6,856 nt of DNA from Candidatus Jordarchaeia archaeon (GTDB taxonomy: Archaea; Asgardarchaeota; Jordiarchaeia; Jordiarchaeales; Freyrarchaeaceae), in assembly GCA_018383835.1 (NCBI GenBank), contig JAHAWR010000065.1, positions 1 to 6,856 on the forward strand, in the 5' to 3' direction. The translations under genes and the position numbers were made by a program. Positions within the stretch are counted from its first letter, which is position 1; each line of letters opens with the position of its first letter. Under the pieces are notes generated by a model, which saw only the letters and a list, made by a program, of their open reading frames with translations, made no database searches and was not told where the DNA came from. Positions 1 through 5,505 of the stretch are shown here, one piece after another.

Positions 1-446
1 AATGGTTTAATGCTTATCTTGATCTTACCGTTTTTGTAGGAATACAGCGTCCCCTTCACTCTAACAAACTTCTTCTTAACGACAGGCTTCGTTTTCGCCC
101 TTCTCCCCTTCAAGTAGTTTCTTCTCCAAGACTTTAGAATTGAGTATGCTTGCTTGATTGCGGAGTCAGCGTAGTGAGCGCAGAAAACCCAATTTCTAAG
201 CAAAGAGTTTCTTAGGTTGCGTTTGAACTCGCTGCTCTTCGGAATTATCGGAATCAACCTTCTCCTCTTGGTGACCTTCTCCTTCCAAGTTGTGTTTTTC
301 CAGGTCTCGTCGATTGCTCTCTGTAATAGCCACCTGTAAGCCTCTAAGAACCATTTAACGTCGTAGTTGTGCTTTACTTTGTAGGATCTAACTTGATACG
401 AGCACTCTGACACAGCTAACGACCTCCTTATTTTCTTACTCCTCAT
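1..446 (-). CDS. tnpB: IS607/IS605-type TnpB (OrfB) RNA-guided nuclease, N-terminal part, cut by window edge
   Basis: The minus-strand frame from ATG at 446 stays open to the left edge, giving 148 codons with no stop, so the gene is incomplete here. The N-terminus (MRSKKIRRSLAVSECSYQ) and the block around residues 91-111 (HYADSAIKQAYSILKSWRRN), followed by the basic stretch KGRRAKTKPVVKKKFVRVKG, match my memory of the N-terminal half of archaeal TnpB/OrfB proteins. TnpB is an RNA-guided DNA nuclease carried by IS200/IS605 and IS607 elements. The RuvC catalytic acids and zinc finger would lie beyond the window, so activity cannot be judged. The same frame is open upstream to an ATG at 509, but those extra 21 residues look like leftover resolvase sequence (see the tnpA remnant), so I prefer 446. 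No clear ribosome binding site precedes 446. Confidence 0.9.
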   Translation of the reverse strand, partial: MRSKKIRRSLAVSECSYQVRSYKVKHNYDVKWFLEAYRWLLQRAIDETWKNTTWKEKVTKRRRLIPIIPKSSEFKRNLRNSLLRNWVFCAHYADSAIKQAYSILKSWRRNYLKGRRAKTKPVVKKKFVRVKGTLYSYKNGKIKISIKP

Positions 447-473
447 CGTAGAGTTTTCCAGCGAAGGAGAATA

Positions 474-600
474 GTTATCAGTTCGTCGGCAACCCCCAAT
501 CTGACGCATCTTATTTTTTGTCTATTTCATGCTGGATTGTCTATGTGGTGGCTTCAAGGAGCTTCTTGGCTTCTTTAAGTGTGTATAGTCTTTCATTCAT
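474..600 (-). pseudogene. tnpA: Decayed IS607-type serine resolvase TnpA, N-terminal remnant
   Basis: Minus-strand ATG at 600 opens a 19-codon frame, MNERLYTLKEAKKLLEATT, closed by TAG at 543-541. It has the look of the N-terminal MerR-like helix-turn-helix of IS607 resolvases, which typically begins with a YTLKEAAKLLGV-like string. Reading through the TAG gives TIQHEIDKK, the place where family members have a TIQRWDKEGK-like string, so the stop may replace an Arg codon. After a further stop, a shifted frame (509-474) gives MRQIGGCRRTDN, resembling the VRTPGGRRRIPES-like wing that follows in family members. The rest of the gene, including the catalytic Ser domain, is absent and tnpB begins at 446. 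This is a pseudogene with a nonsense change, a frame change and a large 3' deletion. The family comparison is from memory. Confidence 0.7.
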
Positions 601-624
601 TAGTAATTTATCTATACTTACAAC

Positions 625-633
625 TATTTAAAG
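625..633 (-). promoter_or_regulatory. TATA box for the tnpA remnant / tnpB
   Basis: On the minus strand this reads CTTTAAATA, a good archaeal TATA box. Its centre is about 29 nt upstream of the ATG at 600, so transcription starting about 25 nt downstream would give an essentially leaderless message for the remnant. The same transcript would run on into tnpB. Confidence 0.55.
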
Positions 634-681
634 TTCCTACTTAGAAACTGCTAACTACGGCGAAATGAAGGTGGCCGGGTT

Positions 682-798
682 ATGAGCTACGTAATCCTTG
701 ATAAGCATACATGGCTCTTGGTGAACGTCGTTCCTTGCTGTGCGTGCGGAGCACTTCACGGTAGTTTTGCCGTGAAACTTTTAAAAAGGAGCGTGTGA
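682..798 (+). CDS. Possible small ORF (38 aa) with a CCxC cluster; doubtful
   Basis: ATG at 682 opens a 38-codon frame ending in TGA at 796-798. It contains VVPCCACGALHGSF, a close cysteine cluster that could hold metal. Against it: no good ribosome binding site at normal spacing, and its 3' end covers the inverted repeat and TATA box of the downstream operon. It may be a chance frame in a regulatory region. No family recognised. Confidence 0.15.
   Translation: MSYVILDKHTWLLVNVVPCCACGALHGSFAVKLLKRSV
755..776. promoter_or_regulatory. Perfect 7-bp inverted repeat next to a TATA box, candidate operator
   Basis: TTCACGG (755-761) and CCGTGAA (770-776) are perfect inverted arms around an 8-base spacer. 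A second overlapping pair, AGTTT (763-767) and AAACT (775-779), is also present. The repeat ends directly against the TATA box of the downstream operon, over the position where TFB would contact DNA, so a protein bound here could repress or control the operon. A hairpin in an upstream transcript is an alternative. Confidence 0.4.
778..787 (+). promoter_or_regulatory. TATA box for the longin-like/Roadblock/V4R operon
   Basis: CTTTTAAAAA centred near 783 predicts a transcription start around 805-810. That gives a short leader carrying the AGGTG ribosome binding site at 811-815, seven bases before the TTG start at 823. Confidence 0.55.
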
Positions 799-822
799 GG
801 GCGTTAGATCAGGTGCAAACGA

Positions 823-1188
823 TTGAGCGGGGTATTTGGCGCCTGCGTTTTTCACGGAAGTGATCTTTGCCCGATAAGTGTTCCCGTTGATGGTTCCGGG
901 CTAGTTGACCCTAACCGCATATTGGGTTTTTTGAGCACGGCCTCCAATTGGGAGAAGGTTGAGAAGGCAAATCTTAAGAGGATGAAATTTGGGGGCGAAG
1001 TAATCGTCTACAAGCATGTTGGAGACGGCATCTTCGCTGTAGGGGCGGCGGAGGAGTACCAAGCTGGGGATGGAAGACTACTTGCTGAGGTGGTCTTTCC
1101 ATTAGGTGACAAGTTAAGGAAAGACTTGGAGGGTGATTTGGCGGGGTTTGAGCCGTTGATGTTGGATGGCGCTGCGATTGCCATCTAA
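823..1188 (+). CDS. Small protein of the longin/roadblock type (inferred), first gene of the operon
   Basis: A 121-residue soluble protein with no signal peptide or membrane segment; I do not recognise it by sequence identity. TTG at 823 is the only usable start after the in-frame TAG at 805 and is preceded by AGGTG. The predicted order is strand (FGACVFHGS, 5-13), strand (CPISVPVD, 16-23), helix (about 29-52), strand (GEVIVYKHVG, 58-67), strand (GIFAVGAAEE, 69-78), then an amphipathic helix (LLAEVVFPLGDKLRKDL, 86-102). This suits the longin/roadblock alpha-beta fold; the stretch IVYKHVGDGIFAVG and the helix after it recall the IIYRRYAGLYF plus helix pattern of sigma-adaptin-type longin domains. 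The next gene is a true Roadblock protein, so these may pair as a heterodimer. The longin assignment is inference from strand/helix pattern and context. Confidence 0.75.
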   Translation: MSGVFGACVFHGSDLCPISVPVDGSGLVDPNRILGFLSTASNWEKVEKANLKRMKFGGEVIVYKHVGDGIFAVGAAEEYQAGDGRLLAEVVFPLGDKLRKDLEGDLAGFEPLMLDGAAIAI

Positions 1189-1205
1189 GAAGAGGGGTGC
1201 TGGTG

Positions 1206-1580
1206 ATGGCGAAGAGGTTTAGGCGGGTAAATGAGAAAGTGAATGAGCTGAGGGATATTCCAGGAGTGAAGGCGGTAGCCCTCATAAGTAGCAGGGGCTT
1301 CATGATAACGTCTACTTTTCCTCCGGACTTCGACGAGAGTGTTGTCTCGACGATAGCCCCATCAATAATGAGAATGGGTTTGGAGGGCTTGAAGGAAATG
1401 AAGCTCGGTAAGCCTAGGAACATTTTCATAGAGGGGGATGGAGGCGTACTAGTGTTGACCGATGTTGGGGGACGCGCAGTCCTCTTAGCGGTGGTTAAGC
1501 CGGACGCGAACCTCGGATATATATTTCTCGAAATGGATAACGCGGCGAAGAGCCTCGAAAAAATGATCGGGGGAGTTTAA
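1206..1580 (+). CDS. Roadblock/LC7 domain protein (MglB-like)
   Basis: A 124-residue protein that is essentially one Roadblock/LC7 domain: an N-terminal helix (4-16), strands VKAVALISSRG (21-31) and FMITSTF (32-38), a central helix (about 43-66) ending in MKLGKP, strands RNIFIEGDGGVLVLTDVG (71-88) and AVLLAVVKP (91-99), and a C-terminal helix (107-121). The family includes MglB, dynein LC7 and Ragulator subunits; members dimerise and often bind or regulate small Ras-like GTPases. No GTPase gene is in the window. I chose ATG 1206 because GAGGGGTG at 1192-1199 sits six bases before it; GTG at 1197 or 1203 would overlap or crowd that site. It starts 17 bases after the previous stop and its own stop abuts the next start, so the three genes are surely co-transcribed. 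Confidence 0.92.
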   Translation: MAKRFRRVNEKVNELRDIPGVKAVALISSRGFMITSTFPPDFDESVVSTIAPSIMRMGLEGLKEMKLGKPRNIFIEGDGGVLVLTDVGGRAVLLAVVKPDANLGYIFLEMDNAAKSLEKMIGGV

Positions 1581-2132
1581 TTGGAGTTGGATGAGAGAGC
1601 TATTAAGGAGATGCTCAAGCTAAAGCTTGAGGAGGGGTGCCTCTTCTTCAAAAGCGTGAGGGTTTGGCTCACTAGGCCTGAGGCAATAGCTGTCATACAT
1701 AGATGGATAAGTAGGCTGGCCGGGGAGGCTCTTCTAGAGGGAATATATGAGGCAGGAAAGGAGTGTGGGAGAAAGGACTACGAAATCCTTAGGAACATTA
1801 TGGAGGCTCCTAGCGGTGTGGGGGAGCTGGTGGAGTGGCTCGCGCCTTTCTACGCCGCAATGGGGTGGGGGAAGATGACTGTCGAGAGGGCGGCGGACAG
1901 TGAGGCGGTCTACTATGTTGAAAACTCGCCTATAGCTGAAAGCCTTAGGGGGTTCGGGCAGCCCGTCTGCATATACTTGAGCGGCTACGGAGCAGGGTTG
2001 CTCTCGCAGGCGACTGGCGAGGACTGGAACGGTGTGGAAGTAGAGTGCGCGGCCATGGGCCACCCAGCGTGTAAATTCGTTCTAGCAAAGAAGAGGAGAA
2101 AGGAGCTGGTCTTCGAGTTTTATGGGACATAA
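1581..2132 (+). CDS. V4R (4-vinyl reductase) domain protein
   Basis: A 183-residue protein with a V4R domain over roughly residues 40-169. Family-typical features are the helix GEALLEGIYEAGKECGR (48-64), VENSPIAESLRGFGQPVC (113-130), the G-Y-G-A-G segment (135-139), and the closing VECAAMGHPACKFVL (154-168) with Cys156, His161 and Cys164. V4R domains bind small molecules such as hydrocarbons or tetrapyrrole precursors, and share a fold with the Bet3 subunits of TRAPP. The N-terminal 39 residues and basic C-terminal tail (KKRRK) are extra. The TTG start directly abuts the TAA of the Roadblock gene and follows GGGGGAG at 1569-1575, indicating coupled translation. A role as a ligand sensor working with the Roadblock pair is inference; the ligand is unknown. 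Confidence 0.9.
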   Translation: MELDERAIKEMLKLKLEEGCLFFKSVRVWLTRPEAIAVIHRWISRLAGEALLEGIYEAGKECGRKDYEILRNIMEAPSGVGELVEWLAPFYAAMGWGKMTVERAADSEAVYYVENSPIAESLRGFGQPVCIYLSGYGAGLLSQATGEDWNGVEVECAAMGHPACKFVLAKKRRKELVFEFYGT

Positions 2133-2178
2133 TTGCGTGTGTAAGGCAGGGTGAATTTAGCTGCCATGTCTAAACAGG

Positions 2179-2970
2179 CTAGAGCGCCTTTCGCATTGCT
2201 CCTTTAAGGGCGAGAATGTGAACTGCAAGTGTGAAAAGGGGGGTTAGAGCTAGCATTAACGGGTCATTCCGGTAGCTGCGCCTCAAACTTAAAAGTCTAG
2301 CGGCGTGTCTGCGCGTCCATCCCTTGAGGGCTTGCGGAATCCTGTTAACGGGCAGCCGCCGCTTGAACGTATAGTAGTATGATGCCATGGAGCTCCACTT
2401 CGCGGCCTCCATGGAGTACTTGGTTGCTTCCCCCGTTAGTGGGGCAACCATGAAGGCTGCCACGGAGAGGAGGAGGTTCATGGCGAGGCTTTTTAATAGC
2501 TGAACCAGGTCAGGCTTTGGAGGAGGGGGGAGCTCGGCGTCTCCGTAGACCACTCTTGCTCCGTCGATCACGCTGCCCAGAACCAGTTTTGAGGGAGCGA
2601 GGAGGAGGCTCATTCCGCGGCTTAGGGAAAATATTGAGGGGAAGTCGCCCAACCTGAGGCTTTCTTCGCTGCAAACGAAAAAGGACTTGAACATTCCTGT
2701 CCCCGTCTTTACTCCTTCAAGCACCACTTCAATGAGTGAAGAAGAGGGATTAGGCTTCTCGAGACACCTTAGCGCAGCCGCCGCCTTCTTAACAGCATCC
2801 TTGTTGCTGCCCCTTAAGACCACTAGGACGTCTATGTCGCTTACAGGAGACATACCCCCATCAAGAAAACTGCCGAAGAAGATAATTGAGGAAACCTTGT
2901 CCGCGCCCACACTCTTGGAGAGGAACCTGATTATTGCAGGAACCACCTCTTCACATGTTTCGTGGCTCAC
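2179..2970 (-). CDS. Nucleotidyltransferase (Pol-beta superfamily) with a helical C-terminal domain
   Basis: A 263-residue protein. Residues 28-52 hold the nucleotidyltransferase signature: the GS motif (FFGSF, Gly33-Ser34) and SDIDVLV with metal-binding Asp45 and Asp47. A third acid is expected on a later strand; the candidate is Glu81 in LIEVVL, Glu rather than the more usual Asp. Residues about 150-263 look all-helical and basic, as in aminoglycoside-type or MNT-like enzymes with an added helical domain. The family transfers NMP from an NTP to a small molecule, RNA or protein; substrate unknown. The GTG start at 2970 is preceded by GGAGG (2984-2980), which lies inside the end of the upstream HD gene; the two genes are one base apart. 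Convergent with the V4R gene across 46 bp. Confidence 0.9.
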   Translation of the reverse strand: MSHETCEEVVPAIIRFLSKSVGADKVSSIIFFGSFLDGGMSPVSDIDVLVVLRGSNKDAVKKAAAALRCLEKPNPSSSLIEVVLEGVKTGTGMFKSFFVCSEESLRLGDFPSIFSLSRGMSLLLAPSKLVLGSVIDGARVVYGDAELPPPPKPDLVQLLKSLAMNLLLSVAAFMVAPLTGEATKYSMEAAKWSSMASYYYTFKRRLPVNRIPQALKGWTRRHAARLLSLRRSYRNDPLMLALTPLFTLAVHILALKGAMRKAL

Positions 2971-2971
2971 T

Positions 2972-3457
2972 TTAATCGTCCTCCAACGATTTTAGGATTA
3001 ACTTGTCAAGGAGGCGGGTTAATCCGAAGAGCTCAAAGAAAGCGTCAACCTTGTCGGCAAACCACACCGTGAAGGACCCGGCAGTCCTAGGTGGCTCTCC
3101 CAGAGGAAACATATGAGTCCTTATGGCTTCGACCACAGCGTACGGCTCACCTATGGATCTGGCAAGCTCGGCTCCCTTCTCAGCGTGGCTCAGCAACTGC
3201 CTCAACGGGTTCGCCACGCCCTTAACGTCGTAGCCTACGTCGTGAAGCACTCCCGCCCTGGCGCAGACGGAGAAGTCACATCCCGCGAGCCTCGATAACA
3301 AGAAGCTCAGGTAGCCCACGCGCAACGAGTGGGCGAAGCGGCCGGACCCGGCACGCCTTAAATGGTCGGAAACCGAGTGGGAGGGGTAAAGCCGCAGGTG
3401 AGAAATTACGCGTACTAGGTCGGACACCGTTGCCCAGAAAGAATAAATGTCAGCCAT
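2972..3457 (-). CDS. HD-domain phosphohydrolase
   Basis: A 161-residue protein in which nearly the whole length is an HD domain. The metal ligands are all present in order: His43 (FAHSLRVG), His72-Asp73 (GVLHDVGYD), His91 (SHAEKGA), His115 (IRTHMFP) and Asp135 (FADKVDAF). The six-ligand pattern fits the HD subgroup that can hold a two-metal centre, which suggests phosphodiesterase or phosphatase activity; substrate not evident. ATG at 3457 follows GGGGGTT (3467-3463) at good spacing. It begins 30 bases after the protease stop and ends one base before the nucleotidyltransferase start. The close pairing suggests the two enzymes act on the same nucleotide or modification (inference). Confidence 0.93.
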   Translation of the reverse strand: MADIYSFWATVSDLVRVISHLRLYPSHSVSDHLRRAGSGRFAHSLRVGYLSFLLSRLAGCDFSVCARAGVLHDVGYDVKGVANPLRQLLSHAEKGAELARSIGEPYAVVEAIRTHMFPLGEPPRTAGSFTVWFADKVDAFFELFGLTRLLDKLILKSLEDD

Positions 3458-3470
3458 TATAACCCCCTAC

Positions 3471-3477
3471 AAAAAAA
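3471..3477 (-). terminator. Oligo-T tract after the protease gene
   Basis: Seven consecutive Ts on the minus strand, 10 bases after the protease TGA. Archaeal RNA polymerase can terminate at oligo-T runs without a hairpin, so part of the transcripts may stop here and the HD and nucleotidyltransferase genes may receive less readthrough. No TATA box is obvious between the tract and the HD start, only 13 bases away. Confidence 0.35.
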
Positions 3478-3487
3478 TGGAGGAAGT

Positions 3488-5332
3488 TCAGTAAGGCCAC
3501 CTGTAGGGCTCTCCTTCTAGTGGCCCAAGGTCAATTGGCTCAGGTGGAAACTCCTCTTCTGGAGGCCAATGCTTCCTCCTGTAGATTGCGTATCCGAGGA
3601 TGAATGCGATCCCAGCCGCGACCCCAACGACTATAATTAATAATGCCGTAGCATAGAAGGAGGCAACCTCTTGGCTTAGAAGGTACATTAAAAGGAAAGA
3701 CGTCGGCCCTATTCCCTGTATGGTTACACTGGCTATGACCTCGCCGTCGCCGTTAACTAGGTCTATCGAGCCCGAGAAGAAGGAAGCCATGTAGTATGAT
3801 GGGACATAGATCGTGGCAGCCACGAATTTATGCGTGTTGTTAAGGTCGAAGGTCCCAGTTGATGAGAGAGTTATGAGGCCAGAGATGCCACCCCGAACCT
3901 CAATCCTCACGTTGCTAAGGTAGTTATCTGTAGTTAGCCCCCCAACAATGGTGAAGTTTACCGTTATAGAGAGTTGAGAGCCGAAGCTGATCAACTCGAT
4001 CCTAAGAGGAGATACAGCCACAGGGGTCTTCCCGGATTCGAGCAGGTCGTAGGCTGCTGACGCATTAACCAAGCCGCACCCCTGAGCGTAAGGATCCTCG
4101 CCTAAGTCGACCGCAGTGGCCATGAGAGCCGCCTTCACAGTCGATACAGTTAGGTTCTTGTAGCTCAGGAGGAGGGCGACCACACCTGAGATGTGAGGCG
4201 TCGCCTGACTAGTACCGCTCATAGACACGTAGCCGGAGGAGTTATTGTAACTTAAGGAGATTATGTTTACGCCCGGGGCTACGAGGTCTACGCCTACCCT
4301 CTTGTCAACCGTTGGACCGCGGCTCGAAAAGTCAGGTATGAGGTTAGATGACGTGACTGCCCCGACACATATTGCTAGTGCTGCTTCGCCGGGGGCGTTG
4401 ATCGTGCCGCCGTCAGGGCCCTCATTGCCGGCTGCCGCAACTACAACGACACCGGCCAGCACGGCGCTATTGGCTGCCTGACACACAGGGTCATTGGGGT
4501 TGTTTATCAGGGCGCCAGCAGATATAGATATCACATGGGCTTTTTGATTTACTGCTTCCTGGATGCCGCTCACCAAGTACGAGAGTTTTCCTTCACCGGC
4601 CTCGTTGAGAACTTTTATGTTGAGGAGCTGGGCTCCGGGAGCGACCCCGATGTATCTGCCTTCACTGTAGCCTGCGATTATGCCAGCTACATGCGTCCCG
4701 TGCCCGTTGAGGTCGCTAGTGCCTTCTCCTGGGACAAAGCTTCTCGCGTATATTATTTTAGCGGGTGGTAGGGCTTCGTGTGTGTTTATTCCTGTGTCGA
4801 GAACTGCGACTTTGATTCCTGTTCCGTTTATGCCCAGCTGGTGGAGGCGGGTTGCGCCTATCTGGTCTATGTTTGCAGAGTACGTGGTTGCGGTGGCTTG
4901 TAGAGTGGTGTCGAGTGTGCTGTGTATTTTAACCTCGTAGTTATGCGTTACAGACTTCACGTAGTTTTGGGATGCTATGTTTACTGCCATGCCTAGGGGG
5001 GCTTTGAGCAGAGCCCCGCTGATTACGGTGTATGTCTCTAGTACTGTTATGTTTCCGAGGGATTTGAGGAGCTCGGCTCCCTTAGTGGATGAGATTCCTT
5101 GGAAGGTTACTATCATTTCGACTTCCTGGTTGAGGTCTTCTTTTTCCATCATTGATTGGAGCCTGTAGTCGATTTTAGGCAGGGAGCCGCTTGCATGCTG
5201 GCTACTTGTTGAGGGGGTAGCCGGCACCATAAGTGGTGGCTGACCGCTTAACGTTTGAAGTGACGTGAAGGACAGCAATGTGACCAGAACGATTAGGAGA
5301 AAGGCGATGGATTGCCTGTTCGGTTTATTCAA
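3488..5332 (-). CDS. Subtilisin-like serine protease (S8 family), secreted and C-terminally membrane-anchored
   Basis: A 614-residue precursor. Residues 1-30 form a signal peptide (basic start, then IAFLLIVLVTLLSF). Residues about 68-136 look like an I9-type inhibitory propeptide (EVEMIVTFQG to VKSVTHNYEV). The catalytic domain, about 150-435, has the triad Asp179 (AVLDTGIN), His211 (NGHGTHVAG) and Ser375 (SGTSQATPH), with oxyanion Asn303 (AAGNEG). A beta-rich region (about 438-545) follows, then a transmembrane helix (about 561-583) and a cytoplasmic tail (YRRKHWPPEEEFPPEP onwards) rich in Pro and Glu. The protease therefore faces outside the cell, and the basic YRRK after the helix fits that topology. 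Start is TTG at 5332, with GGAGG at 5345-5341. It probably degrades extracellular or surface-layer protein and should self-activate by propeptide cleavage (family knowledge). Confidence 0.96.
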   Translation of the reverse strand: MNKPNRQSIAFLLIVLVTLLSFTSLQTLSGQPPLMVPATPSTSSQHASGSLPKIDYRLQSMMEKEDLNQEVEMIVTFQGISSTKGAELLKSLGNITVLETYTVISGALLKAPLGMAVNIASQNYVKSVTHNYEVKIHSTLDTTLQATATTYSANIDQIGATRLHQLGINGTGIKVAVLDTGINTHEALPPAKIIYARSFVPGEGTSDLNGHGTHVAGIIAGYSEGRYIGVAPGAQLLNIKVLNEAGEGKLSYLVSGIQEAVNQKAHVISISAGALINNPNDPVCQAANSAVLAGVVVVAAAGNEGPDGGTINAPGEAALAICVGAVTSSNLIPDFSSRGPTVDKRVGVDLVAPGVNIISLSYNNSSGYVSMSGTSQATPHISGVVALLLSYKNLTVSTVKAALMATAVDLGEDPYAQGCGLVNASAAYDLLESGKTPVAVSPLRIELISFGSQLSITVNFTIVGGLTTDNYLSNVRIEVRGGISGLITLSSTGTFDLNNTHKFVAATIYVPSYYMASFFSGSIDLVNGDGEVIASVTIQGIGPTSFLLMYLLSQEVASFYATALLIIVVGVAAGIAFILGYAIYRRKHWPPEEEFPPEPIDLGPLEGEPYRWPY

Positions 5333-5379
5333 GGTGGGAGCCTCCGTTTATCTGGAAATTATTATCTTGTTTTTACTCA

Positions 5380-5390
5380 TAATATTTTTG
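5380..5390 (-). promoter_or_regulatory. TATA box for the protease gene
   Basis: On the minus strand this reads CAAAAATATTA, an A-rich BRE-like flank running into an AT-rich TATA element. A start about 25 nt downstream gives a leader of roughly 25 nt containing the GGAGG site of the protease. It lies in the 173-bp region shared with the divergent rpoH promoter. Confidence 0.45.
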
Positions 5391-5426
5391 GTTGCATCAA
5401 CCGCCGCGTTAATCGGGCGAGTAGGA

Positions 5427-5442
5427 GGGAAAAGTTATTAAG
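5427..5442 (+). promoter_or_regulatory. BRE and TATA box for rpoH
   Basis: GGGAAAAG followed by TTATTAAG resembles a BRE/TATA pair. The predicted start near 5460-5465 gives a leader of about 40 nt with a strong GAGGGGGA ribosome binding site at 5492-5499, six bases before the ATG. Confidence 0.5.
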
Positions 5443-5505
5443 GTGGCTTCGTGATTGCCTCTCGTATGTTTAATTTTCATGTTTCCCTTTTGAGGGGGAT
5501 GTTTC

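Noticed and set aside
507..509. ATG at 509 as the tnpB start
   Set aside because: It would add 21 residues that look like resolvase remnant rather than TnpB; the family-like N-terminus begins at 446. It cannot be fully excluded because the frame is open.
823..860. MSGVFGACVF resembling the MCGIFG start of class II glutamine amidotransferases
   Set aside because: The nucleophilic Cys at position 2 is Ser here, the protein is only 121 residues, and the rest does not fit that fold.
974..1429. A 151-codon minus-strand frame
   Set aside because: It spans two plus-strand genes of the operon and has low-complexity Pro/Ser/Gln/Arg-rich sequence typical of an antisense shadow.
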